Origin: Dorea sp. 5-2
GTDB lineage: Bacteria > Bacillota > Clostridia > Lachnospirales > Lachnospiraceae
Direction: 5' to 3'
Assembly: GCF_000403455.2 (NCBI RefSeq)
Contig: NZ_KE159794.1
Location: 186,001 to 250,000 of the forward strand
Length of the DNA: 64,000 bases
Positions 14,666 through 23,230 of the stretch are shown piece after piece. The number at the start of each line of letters is the position of its first letter. The stretch's first letter is position 1. Both the position numbers and the translations under genes were made by a program. The notes beneath the pieces are model-generated. The model worked only from the letters and a program-made list of their open reading frames with translations, made no database searches and had not been told where the DNA came from.

Positions 14666-15808
14666 CTATTCCTCATCTCTGGCGAGTTCCCGGACCGCCT
14701 GAATGGCTGCGTCCACTTCTTCATCCGTGTTATAATGCGAAAAGCTGAACCTTACGGCTCCTTGCTCGACCGTTCCAAGCGCCTCGTGCATAAGCGGTGC
14801 ACAATGCCCTCCTGATCTGGTAGAAATACTATATTCTGTAAGAAGCGCATCACTCACTTCTGAAGAATCATAATCTCCGATATTCAGCGTCACAATGGCA
14901 CAACGCTCCTTTCCGCTGAAATCTCCGTATACCTTCACATTCTCAATATCTTTAACGCCTTCATAGAACCGGCGCATCAGCTCCTGTTCCCTTGCGCGGA
15001 CCGTATCGATCCCATACGCTTCCAGATACCCAAGCGCGGCGTGAAGCCCCGCGATCCCGTGCCCGTTCAGCGTTCCCGCCTCCAGCAAGGTCGGCATCTG
15101 TACCGGCTGCGCCTTGCTGTAGGTCTGTACCCCCGTCCCGCCGGCTTTCAGCGGACGGACCGTCACACCCTCCCGCACATACATGCCGCCCGTTCCCTGG
15201 GGCCCCAACAATCCCTTATGCCCGGTGAAGCACAGGACGTCGATCTTCATCTCCTGCACATCGATCGGAAATACTCCCGCCGTCTGGGAAGCGTCCACCA
15301 CAAACAGAATCCCTCTCTCTCTCGCAAATTCTCCGATCGGTCTTGGATCTACGTAATTCCCCGTCAGATTCGAACCGTTCGTACAGACGATCATCTTCGT
15401 CTCCGGCCGGACGGCGCTCTTGATATCTTCCGGATCTACATTCCCGTTCCTGTCACTTTGTACGATCGTAAGGCTTGTCCCCTTCGTCTCCAGGTCATAG
15501 AGCGGCCTTAACACAGAGTTATGCTCCAACATCGTCGTGACCACATGATCCCCCGGGTTCAGAAGCCCCCGGATCGCTATATTCAGGCTCTCCGTCGAAT
15601 TACACGTGAGGACCACCTGCCTTGGATCTGTACCGTTTACCATCCGGCAGATCTTCTCTCTTGTATCATAGATGATCCGGGAAGCGCTCAGCGAAGCATC
15701 GTTCACGCCTCTTCCGGCATTCCCCATCGAACTCATCGCCGCTACTACGGCGTCGATCACTTCCTGCGGCTTGCGCATGGTCGTCGCCGCATTATCTAAA
15801 TAAATCAT
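14666..15808 (-). CDS. Cysteine desulfurase / selenocysteine lyase-like aminotransferase class V
   Basis: A 380-aa PLP enzyme beginning MIYLDNAATT, with AGRGVNDASLSASR, the PLP lysine in CFTGHKGLLGPQGTGG, and the persulfide cysteine in STRSGGHCAPLMHEALG. It belongs to the group of class V aminotransferases near SufS/CsdB that liberate S or Se from (seleno)cysteine. Start 15808 has AGAAAGGA about ten bases upstream. An ATG four codons earlier (15820) overlaps that site. It heads the csd-yedE-tusA-DUF3343 operon. A terminator-like hairpin and a shared operator lie upstream. Supply of selenide to SelD is the likely role, and S/Se specificity cannot be read from the sequence. Confidence 0.88.
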   Translation of the reverse strand: MIYLDNAATTMRKPQEVIDAVVAAMSSMGNAGRGVNDASLSASRIIYDTREKICRMVNGTDPRQVVLTCNSTESLNIAIRGLLNPGDHVVTTMLEHNSVLRPLYDLETKGTSLTIVQSDRNGNVDPEDIKSAVRPETKMIVCTNGSNLTGNYVDPRPIGEFARERGILFVVDASQTAGVFPIDVQEMKIDVLCFTGHKGLLGPQGTGGMYVREGVTVRPLKAGGTGVQTYSKAQPVQMPTLLEAGTLNGHGIAGLHAALGYLEAYGIDTVRAREQELMRRFYEGVKDIENVKVYGDFSGKERCAIVTLNIGDYDSSEVSDALLTEYSISTRSGGHCAPLMHEALGTVEQGAVRFSFSHYNTDEEVDAAIQAVRELARDEE

Positions 15809-15840
15809 TCCTTTTAACATCCTTTCTGCCTATAAATCAA

Positions 15841-15884
15841 CAAAAGATAAAACAGCCCCGGAAACAAGTGATCCGGGACTGTTT
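15841..15884 (-). terminator. Terminator or attenuator between lysR and csd
   Basis: A 13-bp stem on the minus strand (15884-15872 with 15862-15850, one G-U pair) is followed by UUUUAUCUUUUG. It lies 22-40 nt before the csd start and downstream of the predicted csd promoter. It either ends the selDAB-lysR transcript or attenuates csd. Confidence 0.7.
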
Positions 15885-15952
15885 CTTACCTTCTAGTATA
15901 TTCCGTTCTGCAGGATTCGTCTAATTGAATTCTATGATATATCCCCTTTTTT

Positions 15953-15967
15953 ATAGATGATATCTAT
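15953..15967 (-). promoter_or_regulatory. Shared Se/proline operator, copy upstream of csd
   Basis: Exact ATAGA-TGATA-TCTAT, placed just behind the lysR stop. A TATACT -10-like box lies at 15900-15895 on the minus strand. If transcription starts near 15888, the dyad is centred about 72 bp upstream, the usual place for a LysR recognition site. The arms extend to nine paired bases (TTTTTATAG / CTATAAAAA). Confidence 0.6.
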
Positions 15968-15987
15968 AAAAAATATCCTGCCGTCGG

Positions 15988-16908
15988 TTATTTTCCATTC
16001 TTCTTGATCTGATAAACCTCTTTCACGATCTTAATAAAGCGTTCCGCCGAGCCGGACAACTGATAATTCTTATTATATACCAGATTAATATCTCTCCCGC
16101 CGTCCGCTTTCGGGATCGGAAAGGCAAGCACATATCCGTCTGCCGTCTCATCCTTCGTGGCGAGACGCGACAGGACCGAGATTCCCATTCCCTGGCGCAC
16201 GGATTTCTTGATCGTCTCCTGATTCTCTATGCTGGCAATGACATCAAGATCCGCCGGGTTGATGCCCGCCCGCTTCAGCTGCTTCCTCGCTTCCTTGCGT
16301 GTGCCGGAACCTTCTTCCCGCATGATCACATGTTCTTTCAGAAGCCAGCCGATATCATCTGGTGATTCCCGCTTAAGCTTTCTGTATTTCTCCGTATTCG
16401 GCGTAATGATCACCAGTTCGTCTTTATAGAACGGAATGTATTTACAATGCTTCTTTTCCAGTACCGTTCCCGTGAATCCCACATCCGCCATATGATCTAT
16501 GATCCGGGTCACCACCTTCGAACTGTCCGTCTCAATGATCTTGATCTGTTCATCCGGATATCTCTCGTTAAAGCGGATCAATACCTTCGGCAGAAGATAC
16601 TGCGCCGGTATGGTCGAAGCCGCGATCGTGATACACCCTTTCTCTCCTGCATCCTTTGCACAGAAGCGTTCTTCGATCTTCTTCTCAAGATCTACAATCT
16701 GCCTGGCATATTTATACAAGTCCTTCCCGTCTTCAGACAAACCTACTTCCTTTGTATTCCTCACAAACAGCCTCACGCTCAGCTCCTTCTCCAGCGAAGC
16801 AATATGCGCGCTAATGGTAGGCTGTGTCAGATAAAGCTCCTTCGCCGCCCTTGAAAAGCTTCCGCTTTCCGACACTTGGACGAAGGCTTCCAATTGCTTC
16901 AGATTCAT
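15988..16908 (-). CDS. LysR-family regulator associated with selenium metabolism
   Basis: A 306-aa LysR-type regulator. The winged HTH is at residues 1-60 ([21 protein letters not shown], then AKELYLTQPTISAHIASLEKEL). The effector domain at about 90-300 resembles the CysB/CysL-like group (CITIAASTIPAQYLLPKVLIRF, IMREEGSGTRKE). The ATG overlaps the selB stop (ATGA type), so it is co-translated with selB. A LysR gene in this position is a known companion of sel/yedE genes. I propose it binds the ATAGA-N5-TCTAT dyads found at csd, yedF, prdF and prdC. The effector could be a selenium or sulfur metabolite or proline, and nothing in the sequence decides. Confidence 0.85.
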   Translation of the reverse strand: MNLKQLEAFVQVSESGSFSRAAKELYLTQPTISAHIASLEKELSVRLFVRNTKEVGLSEDGKDLYKYARQIVDLEKKIEERFCAKDAGEKGCITIAASTIPAQYLLPKVLIRFNERYPDEQIKIIETDSSKVVTRIIDHMADVGFTGTVLEKKHCKYIPFYKDELVIITPNTEKYRKLKRESPDDIGWLLKEHVIMREEGSGTRKEARKQLKRAGINPADLDVIASIENQETIKKSVRQGMGISVLSRLATKDETADGYVLAFPIPKADGGRDINLVYNKNYQLSGSAERFIKIVKEVYQIKKNGK

Positions 16909-18821
16909 TCGTATGCGATCCTTTCACTCTCTGCCCCCATTTTTTTGGTTACCTTTATACTGTCCATATACTCAAGTATCGGCTTCGCACTCTTTCTGCT
17001 GGTCTCAAAGAGATCCCTTACCTGGGCGATCGTGATCAGCGGGTCTTCGGAAAGCTTCGCCCGGATCACTTCTGTCGCATGCTCCATATAATCCCGCAAG
17101 GTATACATATCATCCGTTACTTTCACGACCTGCCGCTCTTCCAGAAGAATATTCAGGATGTCATCCGCCACCGCCTTATCCACTCCCTTGAGATCAAGCT
17201 CAGAATACCGCACGAAATCATACTTCGCCTTCGCGAAAGAATCCAACAGGATACCCGATACTTTATCATATGTTCCGTCTTTCTTCACTTTATATTCCGG
17301 CGTGCACAAGAATTCGTCCACCCGCTTCAGGTATCCGGCTTCGATCAACATCTCCAGGATCTTATCGAATACGTTGGGCTTGATCTTCCTGAAATGGGTC
17401 GCCTGCACCTCCGCCTTCTTCATACCGTACCTGTACGGATACTTCTCTTCATACGCCTTTAATGTCTTCTCCAATGTCTGCCTTGCCGCATTCCTGCTGT
17501 CAGCATGCCATACGAAAGTCTCCTTACGCATGGAAAATACGTCCACCAGCCCCTGCTCTTTCAGTATATCTATATCTTCCTGCACCTCGTCCGGCGAGAG
17601 CGCCGTGAGCTTTGCAAGTTCTGCCAGCGTGATCAGCGTGTCTCCATGCCCTTTGACATGCATCTCGATCACATCCGCCGTTGACCCGGATTCCTTTCTC
17701 GTAAGTTCCTCGATCACGTCCTCCTGGAACCGGCGCTTCACTCTCGGATTCGGCTCTAACACGACCCCTCCCCCGATGGTCTCCATCGGCGAATAGAAGC
17801 GTACCACAAACTTGTCGCCGCGTCTTACGGCAACCTCTTCTTCCAGGCGAAGCTGCACATACCCGCTCTCTCCCGGCCCCATCTCTTCCTGATCGAGAAG
17901 CACCGCGCGGCACAGCACTTCGCTGGTTCCCGTAAAGAAATGAAGACGCATATGGTTCGTCAGGATCCTCACGGAGGAATCCAGCATCTGAAGCTTCACA
18001 TCCAGAAGGTCTGTATTCTTCATGCTGTTCTTCGGCGCAAGCACACATCCTCTTTTTATCTCTTTCTTCTTTACATTAGACAGATTGACCGCCACTCGCT
18101 GCCCGGCATAACATTCTTCCTTATCCTGCCCATGTACCTGTATACTGCGGATCTTACATTCCTTTCCTACCGGGTACATCTGCAGTGTATCCTCCTTAGA
18201 GATCGTACCGGACACCAACGTGCCTGTAATGATCGTCCCGAATCCCGACAACGTAAACGCACGGTCAACCGGAAGCCTTGGGATCGTCCGGATATCCTTT
18301 TCCACTACCTCGTCGCCGGTCATCTTCTCGATCGCGCCGATCAATGCCTCCAGTCCTTCCCCGGTCGCCGCCGATACTCTGACCACCGGCGCCTGCGCAA
18401 GAAAGGTTCCCTGCAGCTCTTCCTTAACCTCTTCTTCCACCAGCTCGATCCATTCCTCGTCAACCAGGTCACATTTATTAAGCACGATAATACTCTTCTC
18501 GATCCCAAGAAGGCTTAAAATATCCACATGCTCCTTCGTCTGAGGCATGATCCCTTCATCCGCCGCAACCACAAGAAGCACCAGGTCCATACCGACCACT
18601 CCTGCAACCATGTTATTGATGAACCTCTCGTGCCCCGGCACGTCGATAATGCCCACACGATCGCCGCCCGGCAGGTCAAAATACGTGAACCCGAGATCGA
18701 TCGTGATCCCTCTTCTCTGTTCTTCCTCCCACCGGTCTGTATTCCTTCCCGTCAACGCCTTGATCAGCGTCGTCTTGCCATGATCTATATGGCCTGCTGT
18801 TCCTACGATGATATTCTTCAT
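16905..18821 (-). CDS. selB: Selenocysteine-specific elongation factor SelB
   Basis: A 638-aa translation GTPase that brings Sec-tRNA(Sec) to the ribosome at UGA codons carrying a SECIS hairpin. G-motifs are GHIDHGKT (10-17), RRGITID, DVPGHE and NKCD. The EF-Tu-like domains II and III follow, with [12 protein letters not shown]-type sequence ([19 protein letters not shown]) near 190. The C-terminal ~270 residues are the four winged-helix domains that bind the SECIS ([26 protein letters not shown]). Length is normal for bacteria. It lies between selA and lysR in the selD-selA-selB-lysR run. Its targets in this window are prdB and selD. Confidence 0.97.
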   Translation of the reverse strand: MKNIIVGTAGHIDHGKTTLIKALTGRNTDRWEEEQRRGITIDLGFTYFDLPGGDRVGIIDVPGHERFINNMVAGVVGMDLVLLVVAADEGIMPQTKEHVDILSLLGIEKSIIVLNKCDLVDEEWIELVEEEVKEELQGTFLAQAPVVRVSAATGEGLEALIGAIEKMTGDEVVEKDIRTIPRLPVDRAFTLSGFGTIITGTLVSGTISKEDTLQMYPVGKECKIRSIQVHGQDKEECYAGQRVAVNLSNVKKKEIKRGCVLAPKNSMKNTDLLDVKLQMLDSSVRILTNHMRLHFFTGTSEVLCRAVLLDQEEMGPGESGYVQLRLEEEVAVRRGDKFVVRFYSPMETIGGGVVLEPNPRVKRRFQEDVIEELTRKESGSTADVIEMHVKGHGDTLITLAELAKLTALSPDEVQEDIDILKEQGLVDVFSMRKETFVWHADSRNAARQTLEKTLKAYEEKYPYRYGMKKAEVQATHFRKIKPNVFDKILEMLIEAGYLKRVDEFLCTPEYKVKKDGTYDKVSGILLDSFAKAKYDFVRYSELDLKGVDKAVADDILNILLEERQVVKVTDDMYTLRDYMEHATEVIRAKLSEDPLITIAQVRDLFETSRKSAKPILEYMDSIKVTKKMGAESERIAYE

Positions 18822-18887
18822 ATCCCATACTCCTAGCTTCTGTTCTTATCTGTCCGATCTTATCTATCTATTCTTATCTATCTGCTC

Positions 18888-20315
18888 TTATCTGTCCGCG
18901 ATCAGGCTGATCTCTTCAAGTACATCCAGCTCCTTGAACTGTTCCGACAATACCTTGAAAAATCTCCGTTCGATGGTCCTCACATCCAGAAGTACCGTAT
19001 CGTTGACCGTCCTTGGGATCACCGGTATCGGGAGATGGCGCATACGCTCTTCCAGCTCCGATACGCTGATCTTCTCCGGATGTATGACAACCGCGGCGCT
19101 CGGAATCCTCTCCAACGGCAGGGAGCCCCCTCCGATCTGCGATTCACAGGACGCCGTCTCTATCTTAGCCGGCAGCCCTTTCTCCTCAAGAAGCCTGCAA
19201 AGCTCTTCCGCTTCCCATTTCACATCCTCTAGCGGCTTCGTGATCATACGAAGGACCGGGATGTTCTCAACTGCCTTCTCCTCCGATAGATATTCCTGCA
19301 ATACCATCTCAAGCGCCGCCGCCGTGAACTTGTCGATCCGGAGCGCGCGGGTCAGCTGGTTCTTCTTCATCCGTTCTATATACTTCTTACGTCCGATGAT
19401 GATGCCTGCCTGGGGACCGCCCAACAGCTTATCCCCGCTAAAACACACCACGTCCGCTCCTTTTGCAATGGATTCCTGAACCGTGGGCTCGTATGTAATG
19501 CCATATTTGCTCAAGTCGATCAGTACACCGCTTCCCAGATCCTCGATCACCGGAATATCATGGTCCCTGGCAACCGGGATCAGTTCATCGATCCCCACGC
19601 TCTCCGTGAAACCGACGATCCTGTAATTACTCGTATGCACCTTAAGAAGCGCCTTCGTTTCCTCGGTGACTGCATTTTCATAATCATCAAAATGCGTCTT
19701 GTTGGTAGTGCCTACCTCCACCAGTACGGCGCCGCTTTGTTCCATCACGTCAGGAATCCTGAACTTTCCGCCGATCTCCACCAGTTCGCCTCGCGAGACG
19801 ATCACTTCCCCGCCTTTGGCAAGGGAACTTAAGATCAGCATCACCGCCGCCGCGTTATTATTCACCGCCATCGCCGCCTCGGCTCCTGTGATCTTGCACA
19901 AGAGTTTCTCAAAATGGGAATACCGCTCCCCTCTCCTGCCTTCCTCCAGATTATACTCAAGATTGGAGTATCCCGTGGCGATCGCGGACAGCCGCCTCAT
20001 ATGCTCCTGCCCGATCGGCGCCCGCCCGAGGTTCGTATGGAGGATCGTCCCCGTACCGTTGATCACCATACGCATATTCGGCGTATGCATCGCCACGACC
20101 GTCATCTCAATATGCGCAAGCAGCAGCTCGATCTGCGCCTTCGCAGCCTCTTCCTCCTCACATCTGCCGATAAACTCCCGCAGCTTATCCAGCTCAATAT
20201 GGATCGCTTCCATAACCGTATCCCTGCTGTAGTGATCGATCATCTTCCGGACCGTCTCATTCTCCAGCAAGACGTCTACCTTGGGGATATTGCGGTATAA
20301 CATATTCTTATTCAT
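18888..20315 (-). CDS. selA: L-seryl-tRNA(Sec) selenium transferase SelA
   Basis: A 475-aa PLP enzyme that converts seryl-tRNA(Sec) to selenocysteinyl-tRNA(Sec) with selenophosphate. The N-terminal domain starts MNKNMLYRNIPKVDVLL. Core motifs are INGTGTILHTNLGRAP, NNNAAAVMLIL, and the PLP lysine region CFSGDKLLGGPQAGIIIG. I use ATG 20315, which has AAAGGA eight bases upstream. An in-frame ATG at 20369 would add an atypical 18-residue extension. The gene lies between selD and selB. Confidence 0.96.
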   Translation of the reverse strand: MNKNMLYRNIPKVDVLLENETVRKMIDHYSRDTVMEAIHIELDKLREFIGRCEEEEAAKAQIELLLAHIEMTVVAMHTPNMRMVINGTGTILHTNLGRAPIGQEHMRRLSAIATGYSNLEYNLEEGRRGERYSHFEKLLCKITGAEAAMAVNNNAAAVMLILSSLAKGGEVIVSRGELVEIGGKFRIPDVMEQSGAVLVEVGTTNKTHFDDYENAVTEETKALLKVHTSNYRIVGFTESVGIDELIPVARDHDIPVIEDLGSGVLIDLSKYGITYEPTVQESIAKGADVVCFSGDKLLGGPQAGIIIGRKKYIERMKKNQLTRALRIDKFTAAALEMVLQEYLSEEKAVENIPVLRMITKPLEDVKWEAEELCRLLEEKGLPAKIETASCESQIGGGSLPLERIPSAAVVIHPEKISVSELEERMRHLPIPVIPRTVNDTVLLDVRTIERRFFKVLSEQFKELDVLEEISLIADR

Positions 20316-20412
20316 CTTCTCTATTCCTTTTCCTGAACACATCCATGATGTGCATATTCTTTCTATCATCTCTCGTCAGAGCGTGTCTGAAATTTACTTC
20401 CCGGCAGCCATA

Positions 20413-21453
20413 CTAATACAGCCGGATCAGCTTGTCGCTCTTGTCCGCCACCTTCCCGATGACAGATACCGCCGTATCCATACCGGCTTTCTTAAAATCT
20501 TCCATCATATCCGCAAGATACTCCGGCGATACACTGATCAGCAGTCCCCCCGATGTCTGAGGGTCATACAAAAGATCCAGGTAGTGTTCTTCTACCGCCC
20601 CGGTCTCCACCTTGCCGATTGAATATCCCCGGTTCTTATAGGCTCCCGCAGGAACCAGTCCCATCTTCGCATAATCAACTGCATCTGCAAAATACGCGAT
20701 ATCTTTCACGCGGATCTCAAATGTCACATCACTGGCTGACGCCATCTCCACACAATGTCCGAGAAGCCCGAATCCGGTAATATCCGTACACGCGGATACA
20801 TCATACTTCTCCACCACCTGCTTGCCCTTCTTATTGAGGGAAGCCATGACGGTCTGCGCCTCCCGGATCGCAGAAGGCGACGCCATCTCCGCCTTGATCG
20901 CGGTATTCACCACGCCGCTTCCGATCTGTTTCGTAAGTACCAGGACATCTCCCGGCCTGCAGCCATAATTCTTAAATATCTTATCAGGGTGTACAAAACC
21001 GGATACGCACAATCCATACTTCGGCTCATCGTCCTGTACGGAATGTCCTCCGACAAGTACCGCTCCTGCTTCTTTCACCTTCATCGCGCCACCCGCAAGG
21101 ATGTCGCCCAATATCGCCGGATCCAGACAATTCGGGAATCCGACTATGTTAAGCGCCACTGCCGGCTCTCCTCCCATCGCCCATACGTCGCTTAGAGAGT
21201 TCGCCGCTGCTATTTGTCCAAACATATAAGGATCATCTACGATCGGAGTGAAGAAATCAACCGTCTGGATCATCGCAATCTCGTCAGTGACTTTATAAAT
21301 CGCTGCGTCGTCGGATGTTTCAATACCTACTATTAAATTATCATCGTGGAACTGCGGCAGCTTGCTCAGGACCTGAGCAAGGGTCTCCGGACCAATCTTA
21401 GCTGCTCAGCCCGCCGTCTTACTTAATTGCGTTAATCTGACATCTGATCTCAT
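20413..21453 (-). CDS. selD: Selenophosphate synthase SelD, itself a selenoprotein (in-frame UGA = Sec16)
   Basis: A 346-aa enzyme that makes selenophosphate from selenide and ATP. Reading from ATG 21453 (preceded by AGGAGGATTATAGAGA), codon 16 is TGA (21406-21408). The protein reads LSKTAG-Sec-AAKIGPETL, the catalytic Cys/Sec site of SelD followed by the essential lysine. A perfect hairpin after the UGA serves as SECIS. Gene callers would start at an internal ATG (21273) and lose 60 residues. Later motifs are normal (FFTPIVDDPYMFGQIAAANSLSDVWAMGG, GGHSVQDDEPKYG and TDITGFGLLGH). SelD that contains Sec makes the pathway partly self-dependent. Confidence 0.95.
21361..21381 (-). promoter_or_regulatory. 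SECIS-like hairpin of selD
   Basis: CTTGCTCAG (21361-21369) and CTGAGCAAG (21373-21381) form a perfect 9-bp stem with a 3-nt loop, beginning about 24 nt after the UGA codon on the minus strand. Confidence 0.7.
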
Positions 21454-21479
21454 TCTCTATAATCCTCCTAAAAATATCC

Positions 21480-21544
21480 AAAAAGACGGATTCCCGGAGC
21501 ATGTGCAAAAATCCATTCCCACACACGCTCTGCAGGAATCCGTC
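21480..21544 (-). terminator. Terminator-like hairpin between yedF and selD
   Basis: A perfect 10-bp stem GGAATCCGTC/GACGGATTCC (21544-21535 with 21494-21485 on the minus strand) is followed by UUUUU. It separates yedF from selD, whose ribosome site begins about 15 nt further on. Confidence 0.65.
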
Positions 21545-21588
21545 CGTCTCAGCACACCAGAGTATGTCTGAAAATCCATTCCCACACT

Positions 21589-22194
21589 CTAAGGCCTTAT
21601 GATCTTTCCCGCATTCGCCATCGTCTCAACGATGCTGTACATATTCGTCACAGAACCTACCGCCAACTTCTCTTTCAGTCCATAATAGTCCAGGCATGTC
21701 CCGCAAGTCATGATCTCCACTCCCTGCGCCTCCAGGGATCTGAGATCCTCCAATGAATCGGATCCCTCCGTCGTAAGCGTCGCGCCGCCGTTATAGAACA
21801 GCATAGTCTTCGGCAGCGTATCAAGCTGTGTAACGGCAAAGATGAATCCCTTGATCAATACTTTACCCAATTCGTCATTTCCTATACCCATACGGTCAGA
21901 GGAAACTACTACCACCGTATTCCCTCTTGCGTCCGGCGCACATGCCGCCTCTTCCGACGCGTCTTCCTTCATAGCGCCTTCCATCCGGATCGTGATCTTG
22001 AATTCCGCGTCCCCAAGCTTCTCGGAAGAAACCTGTCCGCCTGCGCTTGACGCCATCTTCGTCACGTTCTGCACGGCAATCTCATTGTCCACCAGAACCT
22101 CAACCGTCTCCGGTCCTGTGAGCGCCTGCATTGCCTTTTTGGTCTTAATAACCGGGATCGGGCAATTATCTCCCATCGCATTGACTGTAACCAT
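21589..22194 (-). CDS. yedF: Selenium metabolism protein YedF (TusA domain plus DsrE-like domain)
   Basis: A 201-aa two-domain protein. Residues 1-75 are a TusA-like domain with NAMGDNCPIPVIKTKKAM (CPIP motif). After a short acidic linker, residues 90-200 are a DsrE/F-like domain with VVVVSSDRMGIGNDELGKVL and a CGTCLDYYGL cysteine pair. The combination is the selenium-linked YedF, a marker of Sec-using bacteria and a likely selenium relay. The start is ATG 22194. The frame also opens at GTG 22206, but that codon is part of the AAAGGTGG ribosome site. The shared operator lies immediately upstream. Confidence 0.93.
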   Translation of the reverse strand: MVTVNAMGDNCPIPVIKTKKAMQALTGPETVEVLVDNEIAVQNVTKMASSAGGQVSSEKLGDAEFKITIRMEGAMKEDASEEAACAPDARGNTVVVVSSDRMGIGNDELGKVLIKGFIFAVTQLDTLPKTMLFYNGGATLTTEGSDSLEDLRSLEAQGVEIMTCGTCLDYYGLKEKLAVGSVTNMYSIVETMANAGKIIRP

Positions 22195-22239
22195 GATTCT
22201 TACCACCTTTCTTTTCTGATCCCGCCGCTTTCAACACAT

Positions 22240-22276
22240 ATAGACATATTCTATCATTGTTTGTCGAAAAGGTAAA
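22240..22276 (-). promoter_or_regulatory. yedF promoter overlapping the shared Se/proline operator
   Basis: On the minus strand TTTACC (22276-22271), 17 bp, TGA-TAGAAT (extended -10, box 22253-22248). The dyad ATAGA-N5-TCTAT (22240-22254, exact) overlaps the -10, the same arrangement as at prdF. Confidence 0.55.
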
Positions 22277-22335
22277 CGGGAAATTGATATATTATAAAAT
22301 AGTTTGAGAAAGTTCTCATACTCTTTTATACCACT

Positions 22336-22992
22336 TTATATCCATGCGGCGCGCAGATTCACGCTGTTCTTTATATCTATGACCTGATATCCTCCCTCTG
22401 TATAATAAGCAGGCTTCATCCCGCCTTTCTTAAATGCGGCAAGGAATTCCTGCATGGTATGTACTTCTTCCGGGAAATAAGTCGCGCAGACGCCCACCTT
22501 CTCCGGAATATGGCAGTCGCTGGAACCCAGTGTAAAGAGACCAAGCTCCAGGGCATACTCCGCCGCTTTGCGGCAGGCATCCGCCGACGTGCTGCCGTTA
22601 AGCACCTCAAGCCCGTCCAAACCGTGCACCCTTCGAAGATTATCCTCCAAACCGCGGTTATTGTTGCGGAAGGGATGCGCCGCAAAGCACACGCCGCCCT
22701 GCGCCTTTACCAAGTCGATGAAATCCTGTGCCGGGATACGTTCCTTCGGGTATTCGTCGATCCCGAACGCCACGATATCCCCTTGCAAAGAGAAGAACTC
22801 GATCCCTACAAAGACCGGGAATCCCGTCCGGGCAGCGTATTCCGCCGCATACTCCTTAAGTCCCATGCTGTCATGGTCGGTAATACAGATCCCTCCCAGC
22901 CCTTTCTGTCTTGCAATACTTACCATCTGATCCAGTTTCAGAAAACTGTCTTTTGAATACGTCATCTCGTGCATATGGGTATCAATAAACAT
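22336..22992 (-). CDS. PHP-domain metal-dependent phosphoesterase-like protein
   Basis: A 218-aa protein with PHP-superfamily metal motifs: DTHMHEM at the N-terminus, ITDHDSMG near 37-44, GIEFFS, AAHPFRNNN near 105 and SSDCHIPEKVG near 158. The family hydrolyses phosphoesters (for example histidinol phosphate or nucleotides), and the substrate is not assignable. Strong site GGAGGGCGGACGGT precedes the ATG. It follows the selenium genes but faces the same way with its own spacing, and I see no functional link. Confidence 0.8.
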   Translation of the reverse strand: MFIDTHMHEMTYSKDSFLKLDQMVSIARQKGLGGICITDHDSMGLKEYAAEYAARTGFPVFVGIEFFSLQGDIVAFGIDEYPKERIPAQDFIDLVKAQGGVCFAAHPFRNNNRGLEDNLRRVHGLDGLEVLNGSTSADACRKAAEYALELGLFTLGSSDCHIPEKVGVCATYFPEEVHTMQEFLAAFKKGGMKPAYYTEGGYQVIDIKNSVNLRAAWI

Positions 22993-23185
22993 ACCGTCCG
23001 CCCTCCTCTTCCCAGCCGCCTGAAGCCTGCGCCGCTTCTGATTTCTATTTTCTATCTTTATATTCCATATCCCTGTATTCTTCGATTTTCATCTGTTTCT
23101 TATTCTATTATATAAATCATTCGCTTCGGTATCAAATAGAGTTTTATAATATATCGTTTTATATATTTATTGTATCTATAGCACA

Positions 23186-23222
23186 GAAAAAAAGACTGCC
23201 AGCGATCGCTGATAGTCTTTTC
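23186..23222 (-). terminator. Terminator after the YitT gene
   Basis: The interrupted stem AAAGACT..AGCGATCGCT..AGTCTTT (23191-23220) is followed on the minus strand by seven Us. Confidence 0.8.
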
Positions 23223-23230
23223 TCACAACA

